Part shown: piece by piece, positions 33,518 through 46,339 of the stretch | Position numbering within the stretch: position 1 is the first letter of the stretch | How the letters are laid out: every line of letters begins with the position of its first letter | NCBI GenBank assembly: GCA_026214975.1 | Contig: CM047805.1 | Coordinates: forward strand, 372,001 to 436,000 | Origin: Gentiana macrophylla | Taxonomy: Eukaryota > Streptophyta > Magnoliopsida > Gentianales > Gentianaceae | Length of the DNA stretch: 64,000 bases | Direction of reading: 5' to 3' | Translations under genes and position numbers: made by a program | The notes under the pieces: generated by a model | The model's database searches: none | Seen by the model: the letters and a program-made list of their open reading frames with translations, nothing else | What the model was told of the DNA's origin: nothing

Positions 33518-34900
33518 ACACCCCCACACTTAGCTTTTTGTACGTCCTCGGACAAAACAATCAAAACTATAGCTCAACTTTATAAATAATCCACATAGAT
33601 CTCTAACTCACGTAACAAAAGATACAACAACTATAGCAAACAATACCATCACAGAGATAGATTCGGTGTATGTGTGACAAGCCGTTCTCAATCTAACAAG
33701 CCTTTCAAAGAAATATCCTTTCAAAAATTCCAATGACTATCCTAGTACAGAGATAAGAATAGCTCCACTCAAAGCCTTCCCACGCACTCGTAGGATAATC
33801 CTACAACATATCATGCGGTTTATCTTTGGGTATAAGATCCATGATAACAAAGACTTTACTTTATTCTTATTCAACATTTTTCAAAATTTTCAAATTTGAC
33901 GATATCGAATAAGCTCTTACCCATCATAGTAGAATAGGATGTTTCAAGATAACACCCTACCTTACTCAAATCATAAGGTAGCTATAAATCAGCTATCGTC
34001 GTGAGCCATTGGTCATCATAGTGGAATAGGACATTTCAAGATAACGCCTACCTCACTCCAATCATCGACCGACTTCCGACAAACGTATTTATTAATAATT
34101 GCTTACTCACTTTATTCATTCACTTTCCAAAGTCATAAGTTACATCTCACTCATCACATTCAAACTTAATGATATTCACAAAGACACGGTCTAACTTAGG
34201 TGTAACTATCTTGACCTTCCTAAAATAAATCATTAAAAATAATGAAGGATATAATTCAAAAGTCATTGCTTCAAAATCAAAGGCTTTCGTGAGTGAAAAA
34301 CGAATACTATCTCCATAAAAGTAAAACATGCTATAATTATCTCACTAAGTCACATACTATCATCGTTAGAAAACTACAACTAGCAAGCATCTAGTTCCAA
34401 TTATATGCTCGAGACTCACAAAAATTTTTAAATTCAGCAGAAATTTAACTTTCACTCCTATTTCAAAGGATATAGCATAAAAACATACCCAAACACCCCC
34501 CCCACACTTAAATCACATTATGCCCTCAGAATGTGCCAATATAAAAGAAAAGAAAACTTAGCTGGTTTCAAAGGTGGTTGTCGGATGAAAGTTGGCAGAG
34601 GTCAGGCCGGAGCATGAATATACCGCAACAACTCGAATAGACAACACTGGACAGTAGTAACTCGAAAACCTGCTCAAAAGTATCTGCAACACTCGACATA
34701 CCATATAATCTCGGGTACACGGGTATATGAGCAACACATAACACAAAACACTTACAATGAACGTAAGAGGAATAACCAACAACACAAAATCAACTAAAGT
34801 ATTATTACTAAAACAATAAAACAAAACAAGAAAAGAAAACAAACAAAGAAAACTAGGTTGCCTCCTAGGAGCGCTCTTTTAATGTCAATAGCTTGACACA
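33518..34900 (-). other. Athila unit 1 3' non-coding region
   Basis: Holds the polypurine tract (33518-33532; - strand reads AAGTGTGGGGGTGT) next to the LTR, the palindrome GTCCTCGGAC (33544-33553), a 91-bp-spaced direct repeat around 'catcatagt.gaatagga' (33922 and 34013), and a second tract-like run (34493-34513). No envelope-like reading frame is visible, though some Athila elements carry one here. Confidence 0.7.
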
Positions 34901-34904
34901 AAGT

Positions 34905-36330
34905 TCAAAAGATCAACCCGGATCGGGCCACTTTGGTTTGACTACCGCCACCTCTCAGATCATAATCGAGAGCCTTTGGGCGGAAATGATTTTCACCACA
35001 ACAACAAGTCAAGTGCGCAATAAGTTCATTAAACTTCTCTCTCCAAACTACACCGACTCTCTTCTTCTTACTGCTCTTGCGCACGATAGGCATAGACATA
35101 GTGGTATGATCGGAAGTGTCGTGAAGGTACCTCACGGGTGGATATAGAAACGTCATCATCATCTGACTCAAAGAAATAAGATGGAATCTCTTCACAAATC
35201 ATGACATCTGTATTCTCATCTCTTCTTTGGAAATAAAGAAGCTCCGGCTTTTCCTTTGGTTGCCCAAAATATTTCTTAAGTCGATGGCCATTCACTTTAA
35301 AAGCTTGATTACCATACCCGTTCAAAGTAATTACTCCACTAGGATTAACCTCGAGAATCTCAAAGGGACCAGACCACCTAGACTTGAGTTTACCCGGAAA
35401 CAGGTGAAGTCTAGTATTATAGTAAAAGCCATTTCACCAACTTTGAATTCTCGGTCCTTGATCTTAGCGTCATGGAGTATCTTAGTTCTCTCCTTGCTGA
35501 GCTTAGCATTCTCGTATGCACGGAGTCTGAATTCGTCGAGCTCGTTCAATTGTAACAATCTTTTCTCCCCACAGAGTTGGCTATCGAAATTTAAGAATTT
35601 AATTGCCCGAAAGCTCGTGTTCAAGTTCGACAGTAAATGACAAGCTTTGCCATAGACCATTTGGAAGGGTGACGTGCCCATCGGGTCTTGAATGCGATCG
35701 ATAAGCCCACAACGCGTCATCATCCAAATTTTAAGACTCCAATTAGATCGATTATTGTTCACGGTCTTCTCCAAAATTCTTTTCAAGCTCTGGTTGCTTA
35801 CCTCGACTTGGCCACTAGTTTGAGGATGATATGGTGTACCAATCTTATGTTTGACACCGTACTTCTCAAGGATCTTGTCAAGCGGCGCATTGCAAAAGTG
35901 AGTACCTTCATCACTAATGAGTGCTCTCGGACAGCCAAATCTAGTAAAGATATTCTTTTGCAAGAATTTCTTTACAACCTTGTGATCATTGGTTTGAGTA
36001 GCTATGGCCTCGACCCACTTTGAAACATAATCCACACAGACGAGGATATACTTATTTCCACATGAGGATGGAAAGGGTCCCATAAAATCTATGCCCCAAA
36101 CATCGAAAACTTCACATTCAAGAATGGGCTTAAGTGGCATTTCCATCCGACTACTCTGCCGTCCCGTTCTCTGGCACCTATCACAACCTTTACAAAAGGC
36201 TTCTGCATCTTTAAACAGAGTCGGCCAAGAGAATCCAAATTTGAAGAATCTTTGCAACCGTCTTGGTGTTCCATAGTGACCTCCGGTAGGACCGCTATGG
36301 CATTGTTCTAAGATATCCCACCGATCATGC
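34905..36330 (-). pseudogene. Athila integrase, unit 1
   Basis: On - the 308-residue frame (35331-36257) has the zinc Cys pair C25/C28 ('CKGCDRCQ') and catalytic D57 ('[10 protein letters not shown]'), D116 ('[10 protein letters not shown]') and E152 ('SGQVEVSNQ'), with 35 residues between the last two. The zinc-domain His pair lies upstream in another frame. The C-terminal '[19 protein letters not shown]' and a charged tail follow after a frameshift near 35330. Copies in units 2 and 4 confirm the domain order. Confidence 0.9.
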
Positions 36331-37000
36331 TCGGGAACACACCTTCAAGCAACCCATCCTTACGGACCTTGAACAAATAAGGATCTTCCCATACGAGATA
36401 TTTAAGATCGAAAAGAACTTCTTCCTCTCGATCATCGTCATATCCTCTAAATGACCACTCGCTAAATAGTTGACATAGTCGACATACCACGGCCTAACCG
36501 TTTCAAGCTTCATCAATTGCTCGACCGGAAAATCAATGCCTATATCATTGTGATTCTCTGCACCCTCATTTACTAAGCGAGATAAATGATCAGCCACAAT
36601 ATTCTCACTACCTTTCTTATCTTTAATCACAAGGTCAAACTCTTGTAGAATTAAAATCCATCGAAGTAACCTTGGTTTTGCATCCGCTTTATCCATAAGG
36701 TAGCGTAAAGCTGCATGATCTGTCCATACAATCACTTGAGATCCTAGAAGATAACTTCTAAACTTGTCAATGGCAAAAACAACGACTAAGAATTCCTTCT
36801 CGCTGTGGTGTAATTGCATTGAGCCGGGTTCAAGGTGCGGCTCGCATAGTAGATGGGCCTGAACCTTTTATCAACTCTTTGACCTAAAACTGCGCCTACG
36901 GCATAATTAGAGGCATCACACATCAACTCGAAAGGCTTGGTCCAGTCAGGTGCAACTAAAATAGGGGCACTGATAAGCTTGTCCTTCAGACAATTGAAAG
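36325..37000 (-). pseudogene. Athila RNase H and connection, unit 1
   Basis: '[19 protein letters not shown]' (first acidic residue) lies at the end of the RT frame. After a frameshift near 36800, '[38 protein letters not shown]' gives the Glu and second Asp. Then comes '[20 protein letters not shown]', the usual RNase H end in gypsy pol. Confidence 0.9.
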
Positions 37001-37860
37001 CTTCCTTGCACTTCGCATCGAACAAGAATTCTACATCTTCTTTCAAGAGATTTGATAAAGGCTTGGCAATCGTAGAAAAGTCTCTAATGAAACGCCGGTA
37101 GAAGCCAACGTGTCCTAGAAAACCTCGTACCTCTTTCACTGTTTTTGGGTACGTCATCTTTTCAATGGCTTCAACCTTAGCCTTATCAACTTGAATACCA
37201 GCATTGGACACCTTATGTCCCAAAACGATTCCTTCGTCTACTAGAAAATGGTATTTTTCCCAGTTAAGCACCAGATTTTTCTCAACACAACGTTGGAGTA
37301 CCATATCTAGGTTCTTCAAGATTTCATCAAAGCTACCGCCGTAGACTGAGAAGTCATCCATGAAGACTTCCATGCATTGCTCAACAAGTCCATCAAAAAT
37401 GGCCAACATACACCGTTGAAAAGTCGCGGGTGCATTGCACAGACCGAATGGCATTCTACGAAAAGCAAAAGTACCAGATGGACACGTAAACGTGGTCTTC
37501 TCTTGGTCATTGGGGTCGATGGCTATCTGGAAGTAACCAGAGTATCCATCGAGAAAACAATAATACTTATGACCACTCGGTCGTTCAATAAGTCGGTCAA
37601 TGAAGGGTAGGGAAAGTGGTCCTTGGCAAGAACCTCATTAAGTCTACGATAGTCAATCTGACACTCTGAGCCGATCCACGAGGACGTAGGGCAACTTCCT
37701 CCCCTTTTCATTCTTTTCAACAAGAATAATACCGCCTTCTTTGGCACAACTTGAGTAGGGTACGACCCACTCGCTATCGGCGATTGCATAGATGATTCCC
37801 ATGTCGAGCCACTTTATCACTTCTTTCTTGACAACCTCCTGCATATGCGGATTCGATGTC
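36960..37860 (-). pseudogene. Athila reverse transcriptase, unit 1
   Basis: The 222-residue frame 36786-37454 opens with 'MPFGLCNAPATFQRCM' and has the catalytic FMDD at residues 31-34, then '[17 protein letters not shown]' (thumb). Upstream pieces with 'DYRRLNE' and the fingers lie in other frames (37523-37844). The VFMDDFSVYG version of the YxDD box is characteristic of Athila. Confidence 0.93.
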
Positions 37861-38779
37861 GTCTCGAGGTTGTCTAACCTTTTAGCTCCTCCGCCGCTCG
37901 GATTTTATGCATGCATATGTGCAGGCCGATCCTCGGATATCACCCACTTGCCAACCGAGCGAGGATATTTTTCTTAAGCACTTCTATCACCGGTGTGCTT
38001 CTTGCTCGTGGTCGAGTTTCAAGAAATGATCAAAGGCAATTTATCTCCATCCTTAAGAAAGATATACTTAAGGTGTTTCGGAAGCGGTTTGAGCTCTAAA
38101 TCAGTAGGTGGTTGCTCAATACTAGACTTTAACGGGCCACCTTTCTCCTTATGAGCTTGAAGTGGTTGACAGTAGAACACTTCATCTTCCCGAGGCTCAA
38201 CCCCGAAGATCTTGGATCAAATCATCCATCGGAATCCTCCGGTCAACACTTGCTTCCTTTTTCTTGTGATCGATCATTTTCCTTAACTCTTCGTCTTTCA
38301 GCTCTTCTGCTAACTCCTCCCAATCATCTACTTCCCAATGAGTAGCTTCTCTCCAAAACTCTACCTCGTCCCAGCTACCCATCAGAGCTTCTTCTTCACC
38401 AGGGATGAAGTCTTCCCGACTCGATTCTTTGAAATCATCGTTTGTCGCTGGGCCTCTCCATGCTTCTAACTCAATAACGAGCCCAGATGAGCGCGAGTGA
38501 AGATGACTCGTCAATGCCTACGGCTTGAAATGAATTAGAAGATGGTCCGCGATCACCGGATCCTCAATGTCCATGACTTCAAAAACACCTATCTCTCGTA
38601 AGCTCCATTGCATCTTCGTAATAGGCATCTCCTCCGTCCTCATATATGGCTTCACAAACGATATTTCATCAATTACGGCTCTTTCAGATGTGTCCCTCGT
38701 GTGAAGGTGACAGATGTGTCACCGACTCTAAGAGTAATCTGTCCTTTGCGAAGTCGATGAGAGCGTTAGAAGTGTCTAA

Positions 38780-39110
38780 AAGGTTCGGCCTAGAATTAGA
38801 GGCATCTCCTTGTCAAGTGGATAGTCTAGAATAACCCGATCGGTAGGGAAGACTAAATGTTCAATTTGAAGAAGAACATTAGCTACACAACCGGCTGCAG
38901 CTGATTTACTAGATTTGTCTACCATCCCGAAGAGAAATGGGGCGTTCTCGCATTCTTTTGTCTAGCCCGAGCTTCTTGCATACATTTAATGGCATCACAT
39001 TGATGGAGGCCCCGAGTCGCATAATACATTTTCGAATAAATGGCCTTCGATCTCACAGGAGATTGAAGGTCCGCCAGTCACACCTCGCTTAATGACAAAT
39101 TTTACGTGAA
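38780..39110 (-). pseudogene. Athila protease, unit 1
   Basis: On - near 39020 the bases encode 'ENVLCDSG' and, after a lost base, 'SINVMPLNVCKKLG', the Athila aspartic protease active site. The frame is broken exactly at the DSG(A)S motif, as in D2. Confidence 0.7.
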
Positions 39111-40992
39111 ACCATTGCGCAATCTTCTCGAAACACTTCTTCAGCCATCCCCTGAAGCTTTCTCTTACTCCCACAGAATTCTTTAAGATACTTAGTACAT
39201 TTAGGCATTTCAGACAATACCTCAGCTAAGGGCATACTCACTTTAGTGTCCCTAAGTATCCTCCTCACCCCATCATACTGCTTGTCATTAGTGAGGGCTT
39301 TCTCTTTCCTTTTTGGTGGATAAGGAAGGGCTTTATCATTCTTCGTGGCCTGATTCTTTATCGCCTCATCCTCCTTATCCTTCCATCTCACAAACTTTTC
39401 TTTCTTTTTCTTAGTCAGGGGTACTGCCCTTTGACTTTCCTTTCTCTCCTCATCATCAAAATTATTTTCATCCTCCGAAGAATTGTCACTAAGCTCCTCA
39501 TCGTTGCTTTCTTCGGCATGTGATTTCTGATTTCCCCCTCCTGAACTCATGGCGTCAGGAGGGGCTACTCGTTTAACTCCACTTCTCAAAGTTACTTCGT
39601 TCAACTCCTCTTCTTGCCCATACTCCCATTGTGGTGTAATGGCAGTGCAAACATTCACATCAGCTTTTGGATTTCTCTCGGTATAACTCGGAAGTTTACC
39701 GTGAGGTCTGCTTGCTTGTTGGTCTGCCATCTGACCAACTTGTCTCTCAATTGCTTTAACACTAGTAGATGTAGTCTTTACCATGTCTACCACTCATCGA
39801 ATTTGTGTTGAGGACACATGAGGTGGTATGATTGTTGTTCGAGTTTGATTCCAGCCACCTTGAGGCCTTTGGGAGTTACAATCGCCTTTGATAGTTCGAG
39901 TTGAAAGAAGTTGGATTTGAAGGGCCAGGTGGTAACTTGGCTTGATTGAAGTTTTGTCGTTGAAATCTGAGTAGTTCTTTACGGTTGAAGTTTCGGAAGG
40001 GTTGGTTTTGATTATCCATTAGGTTTACCTCCTCCGCCATCTCAGTTCCTACCTGTGTTTCAAGATAATTTGAATCGGAAAATTGCATCTCAAGATTGGC
40101 CAACCGCTTGCTTATCAATTCCATCCGAGCAACTAACGATTGTGTATCGTGATTGCTTGCGGTGACCTTCTTTCTTAACAATATTGGTCTTCTTAGAGTC
40201 GACCACATATTGTTCTTGGCTATTGTCTCACCCACTCTATAGCGATCTCATCACCTCCCCTAAGAAGGATCCATGAGTCATGGAGTCAAGATAGTCTCTA
40301 TTAGGTTGAGAGACACCTCGTAAAAGCAGTTCCAACAACTCATGTCTACATCATATCCGTGATTGGGGCACTTCCTCATCATGATTTAATCTCTCCCAAG
40401 CCTTGCCAACAGTTTCATCCTCCAACTGCTCAAACGTAGCTATTTCCCGTTTCATTTCCATAATCTTGCCTGGTGAAACCCACTTAAGAGCGAAGGCTCT
40501 TTTGACATCATTCCATGTATGGAGGGAATGATGTGCTAACGATTTAAACCATCTGCTTGCTTCACCTTTCAAAGCAAAAGGAAATAGCTTCAACTTTACG
40601 ATCTCAGAATCAACACCAGGATAATGGCCTGCTTCACAGATTTGTACGAATGTGGACAAGAAGTCGTGTGGATCTTCCTGAGCAGTACCATGGAAAGAGC
40701 TATTCTGAACTAGAGCAACTACTCCGTTCTTTAGATCAAAGTTCGCTCCTCCCATGTCGGGAGGACGAATAGGTCTATGTCCCTCGAGAAAATCTTGGTT
40801 TAGATATGGAGTGTAGGGGTCCTGGTTCAGTTGATTAAGCTGGTTTTGTCTAAATTGTTGAAGTTGTTGATTTATGCCAGCTTGCTGATTCTGTTGTTGC
40901 TGCAGAGCTTGCATCTGTTGAAGGAGTAAATTTAACTGAGCTTGGGGGTCAGGATTTGGAATTGGTGGATCTTGATCCGCCATTTTGTCCAA
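39089..40992 (-). pseudogene. Athila gag, unit 1
   Basis: Starts at ATG 40992 (-). A Gln-rich N-terminus ('LLLQQMQALQQQQNQQ') is followed by 'HRPIRPPDMGGANFDLKNG', the signature Athila gag opening, and the gag core ('FPFALKGEASRWFKSLA', 'WNDVKRAFALKW'). After frameshifts near 40350 and 39870 come a linker and an acidic/basic C-terminal part (39089-39793) with a Lys-rich run. At least two frameshifts break it. The particle-forming protein. Confidence 0.9.
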
Positions 40993-41753
40993 ATCTGGGA
41001 GAAGCCTTCTTCTAAGGATAGATCGTTCAGGCTCAGGATCAAAGATCGAAGTCCTTCTTACTTCGTTTGCATAAACCGGAAGAAAGGAAAGAAAGAAATC
41101 AACCCTTTGGGGTTGATTAGAATAGGTTTAGAAAAGATTAGATGGTTTAGAGGAGAAAAGAAAAGAAGTGTCAATTGAAGAGTGAGCGGCGTTCGATATA
41201 AGTGAGCGCTCGTTCGGAGGAGATTCGGAAGTGGGCGCTGTCGTTCGAGATCATCGAATCAAGCGTTCGTAAGCAATTGGGAGAAACGGGTGTTTAGAGG
41301 CTGGACGAGCGTTTGGTAGTTCAGACGCTCGTCTGATCAGCTTAAACGATGCAGAAAAGAAGATTTTTAGAACAGACGGGCGTCTGAAAGGATGGACGCC
41401 CGTTTAAAAACTGAAAAACGAAACAGATACAGAAAAGACTAGCAGGAAAGAAAATAAAAACCTAAAATAGTAATAATTAAGGCAATATATTTATACGATC
41501 TAAAATCTAAGGCAATCTAAGCTAAATCTAAGGCTTCGAAACTAATAAAAAAAATCTAATGCGACCAATAACATAAAATAAATAAATAAAAACTAAAATA
41601 ATTAAAATCAAATTTATAAAATCGAAAATCTAAACTATGATAAAGTGAAATAAAATAAAAATAAAAATAAAACGTAGCAATTAGATTATTACCAAAAAAA
41701 AATAGTACCGAAATAAAATTGCACCTAGAAGAATCCGACAACCGTTACCGACT
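40993..41753 (-). other. Athila unit 1 5' leader
   Basis: Untranslated leader between primer site and gag. It is AT-rich and carries two perfect 14-nt palindromes, CAGACGCTCGTCTG (41322-41335) and CAGACGGGCGTCTG (41373-41386), plus the related 'ggacgcccgtt' (41394-41404) and 'ggacgagcgttt' (41303-41314). Confidence 0.7.
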
Positions 41754-41770
41754 CCCCGGCACCGGCGCCA
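41754..41770 (-). other. Primer binding site, Athila unit 1
   Basis: The - strand reads TGGCGCCGGTGCCGGGG, one base off the tRNA-Asp site. Units 2 and 4 have the exact site. Confidence 0.9.
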
Positions 41771-41775
41771 AAACT

Positions 41776-43363
41776 TGTTCGGTAAAAACGTGTTTTAAAT
41801 TTATAAACCCGAAACACCCCAAGTATAAGGATCGTAGTATAGGGTGTTTACGGGTCGTCCTAAGGGAGTGGAATGTTTATCGGATTCAGATAACAATTAT
41901 TCTAACGATTATGTCACGATTAACTATCTAAACGAAAGTTGAAACTAACTAAAACCTAAACCTAAGAATTAAAACTAAAACAAGAATAAAAACAAGCTGA
42001 AAAATAAGAAAACAAAGCAAAGCGGATGAACGTTCACTAAAGTGAACGAGCGTCTGTAACTAAACCTAATGGACGGCGTTAGCTATTGCGACGAACGTCC
42101 GATTATGAATCAAGCGAAAATTGCGTAAAAACAAACAGAAACTAGGTTTATCAACTAGAACTTAAACTAATTAAACTTTATCTAAACGATTCGATTAAAA
42201 CAATTAAAGGAAAACACAATGAGGCAACGAATCCACCCATCAACCAACAACCCCAACTAGATGGTGATCTAAGATGTAGTTTTTAGTAGTGATTTATTCA
42301 CGAATCCAATTAAATATCTTCAATCAAATTCTAGGGTTTCGTTTATCTTTTCAAATAAACTAAACATACAATCAACCCGAAATCACGAGGTTGTTTCCAA
42401 ACTCTTACTCAACTAATCATGCATAATCTCTTAAAACACGAATAATTGCATCACTTGAACGAAATAAAACTTAAACCAATATATTTTCATACATAGATCC
42501 AAGCATATAGATATAGATCAATCGTTTCATCAAATCGTTAATTCCAACAAAACATGATCAATACAAGACAAAGATCCAAAGTGATGAAAAACTATAAATT
42601 AAACTCACTAACACAAAGCATCGAACTCTCTAGTTGGTTGTGTTGATGATGGGCTTCCTCCGTCGACTCACTGCAAGGTATTTAGCCAACAATCATGTTG
42701 AAGATGATTGTTGGTTGGGAGATTTGCATCTCTGTGAAATTAGGGTTCTCGCCGCAGCTTTTTGGTGAATTTGCGATCTCAATTATGTGGTATATCAATT
42801 AGGGTTGAGAGGTCGCCGCTATATATAGAGTTTCAAGTCGGTCGTGGTTAAGTCGGCAACGGCCGCTAAATGCAGTCTTATGGGCGCCCGTCCGAATACC
42901 GACGCTGAGTAAACGCTTCGTTCATCCTCCGTCTGAACTCTCTGAATGTAAAACACAATTCCGACGCTCGTCCCACTGTATCAAACGCCCGCCTGGAATG
43001 GGCGCTTGCACGAGCACGCCGTCCAAGATCTTTGAGGTCGGATTTCATCATCTTTATCCAATTTCTTCAAGCCAATTCCAACTCTATCTTGAAAAATTCG
43101 ACTTGAGCTTCATTTATCCTCTTTATATGCACGAAAATTAACTCCTACATGATAAATAAACAATGCAAAAATGTAATAAAATCCAAATAATAATAATTCC
43201 ATTAAATCAACACTTAAAATCATCAATTTTGCATACAACCCTCTTAAAATCATCTTTACTCAATAATTACACTTAAAACCTTAATTCTCATGTAAATTGT
43301 GCAAATGTGGGGAAAATAATAATGAAATACACCCTTAATAATCATATAAATATGGCCTTAACA
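41776..43363 (-). repeat. Athila LTR2 (shared by units 1 and 2)
   Basis: 1588 bp, the same length as LTR1. It serves as 5' LTR of unit 1 and 3' LTR of unit 2. Internal sequence lies on both sides and no target duplication is present. Confidence 0.95.
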
Positions 43364-44800
43364 ACACCCCCACACTTAGCTTTTTGTACGTCCTCGGACA
43401 AAACAATCAAAACTATAGCTCAACTTTATAAATAATCCACATAGATCTCTAACTCACGTAACAAAAGATACAACAACTATAGCAAACAATACCATCACAG
43501 AGAGATAGATTCGTGTATGTGTGACAAGCCGTTCTCAATCTAACAAGCCTTTCAAAGAAATATCCTTTCAAAAATTCCAATGACTATCCTAGGTACAGAC
43601 AGTAATAGCTCCACTCAAAGCCTTCCCACGCACTCAGTAGGATAATCCCTACAGCATATCATGCGGTTTATACTGGGTATAAGATCCATGATAACAAAGA
43701 CTTTACTTTATTCTTATTCAACATTTTTCAAAATTTTCAAATTTGACGCATATCAGAATAAGCTCTTACCCATCATAGTAGAATAGGATGTTTCAAGATA
43801 ACACCCTACCTTACTCAAATCATAAGGTAGCTATAAACTGACTGTCGTGAGCCATTGGTCATCATAGTGGAATAGGACATTTCAAGATAACGCCCTACCT
43901 CACTCCAATCATCGACCAGCTTCCGACAAACGTATTTATTAATAATTGCTTACTCACTTTATTCATTCACTTTCCAAAGTCATAAGTTACATCTCACTCA
44001 TCACATTCAAACTTAATGATATTCACAGCACACGGTCTAACTTAGGTGTAACTATACTGACCTTCCTAAAATAAATCATTAAAAATAATGAAGGGATATA
44101 ATTCAAAAGTCATTGCTTCAAAATCAAAGGCTTTCGTGAGTGAAAAACGAATACTATCTCCATAAAAGTAAAACATGCTATAATTATCTCACTAAGTCAC
44201 ATACTATCATCGTTAGAAAACTACAACTAGCAAGCATCTAGTTCCAATTATATGCTCGAGACTCACAAAAAAAAAAAATTTAAATTTCGCAAAAAAATTT
44301 AACATTCACTCATATTTCAAAGGATATAGCATAAAAACATACCCAATTTACCCCCCCACACTTAAATCACATTATGCCCTCAGAATGTGCCAATATAAAA
44401 GAAAAGAAAACTTAGCTGGTTTCAAAGGTGGTTGTCGGATGAAAGTTGGCGGAGGTCAGGCCGAGCATGAATATACCGCAACAACTCGAATAGACAACAC
44501 CGACAAGATAGTAACTCGAAAACTCACTCAAAAGTATCTCGCAACACTCGACATACCATATAATCTCGGGTACACGGGGTATATGAGCAACACATAACAC
44601 AAAACACTTACAATGAACGTAAGAGGAATAACCAACAACACAAAATCAACTAAAGTATTATTACTAAAACAATAAAACAAAACAACCTAAGAAAAGAAAC
44701 AAACAAAGAAAACTAGGTTGCCTCCTAGGAGCGCTCTTTTAATGTCAATAGCTTGACACAGAGTTCAAAAGATCAACCCGGATCGGGCCACTTTGGTTTG
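43364..44800 (-). other. Athila unit 2 3' non-coding region
   Basis: Matches 33518-34900 in order: polypurine tract, palindrome, two direct-repeat copies and second tract-like run (44350-44367). Nothing coding. Confidence 0.7.
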
Positions 44801-44809
44801 ACTACCGCC

Positions 44810-46330
44810 ACCTCGATGTCGTAATCGTGAGCACTTTGGCGGAAATGATTTTCACCACAACAACAAGTCAAGTGCGCAATAAGTTCATTAAACTTCTCTC
44901 TCCAAACTACACTGACTCTCTTCTTCTTGCTCTTGCGCACGATAGGCATAGACATAGTGGTATGATCGAAGTGTCACAGTGAAGGTACCTCACGGGTGGA
45001 TATAGAACGTCATCATCATCGACTCAAAGAAATAAGATGGAATCTCTTCACAAATCATGACATCTCAGATGCTCATCTCTTCTTTGGAAATAAAGAAGCT
45101 CCGGCTTTTCCTTTGGTTGCCCAAAATATTTCTTAAGTCGATGGCCATTCACTTTAAAAGCTTGATTACCATACCCGTTCAAAGTAATTACTCCACTAGG
45201 ATTAACCTCGAGAATCTCAAAGGGACCGGACCACCTGAGACTTGAGTTTACCGGAAACAGTGAAGTCTAGTATTATAGAGTAAAGCCATTTCACCAACTT
45301 TGAATTCTCGGTCCTTGATCTTAGCGTCATGGAGTATCTTAGTTCTCTCCTTGCTTGAGCTTAGCATTCTCGTATGCACGAGTCCGAATTAAATCGAGCT
45401 CGTTCAATTGTAACAATCTTTTCTCCCCACGAGTTGGCTATCGAAATTTAAGAATTTAATTGCCCGAAAGCTCTGTGTTCAAGTTCGACGGTAAATGACA
45501 AGCTTTGCCATAGACCATTTGGAAGGGTGACGTGCCCATCGGGTCTTGAATGCGATCTGATAAGCCCACAACGCGTCATCCAAATTAAGACTCCAATTAG
45601 ATCGATTATTGTTCACGGTCTTCTCCAAAATTCTTTTCAAGCTCACGTTTGCTTACCTCGACTTGGCCACTAGTTTGAGGATGATATGGTGTACCAATCT
45701 TATGTTTGACACCGTACTTCTCAAGGATCTTGTCAAGCGGCGCATTGCAAAAGTGAGTACCTTCATCACTAATGAGTGCTCTCGGACGACCCGAATCTAG
45801 TAAAGATATTCTTTTGCAAGAATTTCTTTACAACCTTGTGATCATTGGTTTGAGTAGCTATGGCCTCGACCCACTTTGAAACATAATCCACACAGATTTG
45901 AGGATATACTTATTACCACATGAGGATGGAAAGGGTCCCATAAAATCTATGCCCCAAACATCGAAAACTTCACATTCAAGAATGGGCTTAAGTGGCATTT
46001 CCATCCGACTACTCTGCCCCGCGTTCTCGGCACCTATCACAACCTTTACAAAAGGCTTCGCATCTTTAAACAGAGTCGGCCGGTAGAATCCAAATTGAAG
46101 AATCTTTGCAACCGTCTTGGTGTTCCATAGTGACCTCCGGTAGGACCGCTATGGCATTGTTCTAAGATATCCCACTCGATCATGCTCAGGAACACACCTT
46201 CAAGCAACCCATCCTTACGGACCTTGAACAAATAAGGATCTTCCCATACGAGATATTTAAGATCGAGAAAAGAACTTCTTCCTCTCACGATCGTCGTCAT
46301 ATCCTCTAAATGACCACTCGCTAAATAGTT
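44810..46330 (-). pseudogene. Athila integrase, unit 2
   Basis: Collinear with unit 1 but broken more often. '[23 protein letters not shown]' (first Asp) is open at 45858-46040, the C-terminal '[26 protein letters not shown]' at 44773-44955. Many breaks coincide with CTG or CAG sites in the other copies (for example 'ttctgcatc' here reads 'ttcgcatc'). Confidence 0.85.
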
Positions 46331-46339
46331 GACATAGTC

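Noticed and set aside
33518..34900. Envelope-like gene expected in some Athila elements
   Set aside because: Checked on - between integrase and the 3' LTR; only short frames and no signal peptide or membrane segment of useful length, repeated in three units.
35227..36276. Plus-strand open frames of 60-140 residues opposite Athila integrase
   Set aside because: They mirror the real minus-strand coding sequence, recur in each unit in the same place, and have no independent motif.
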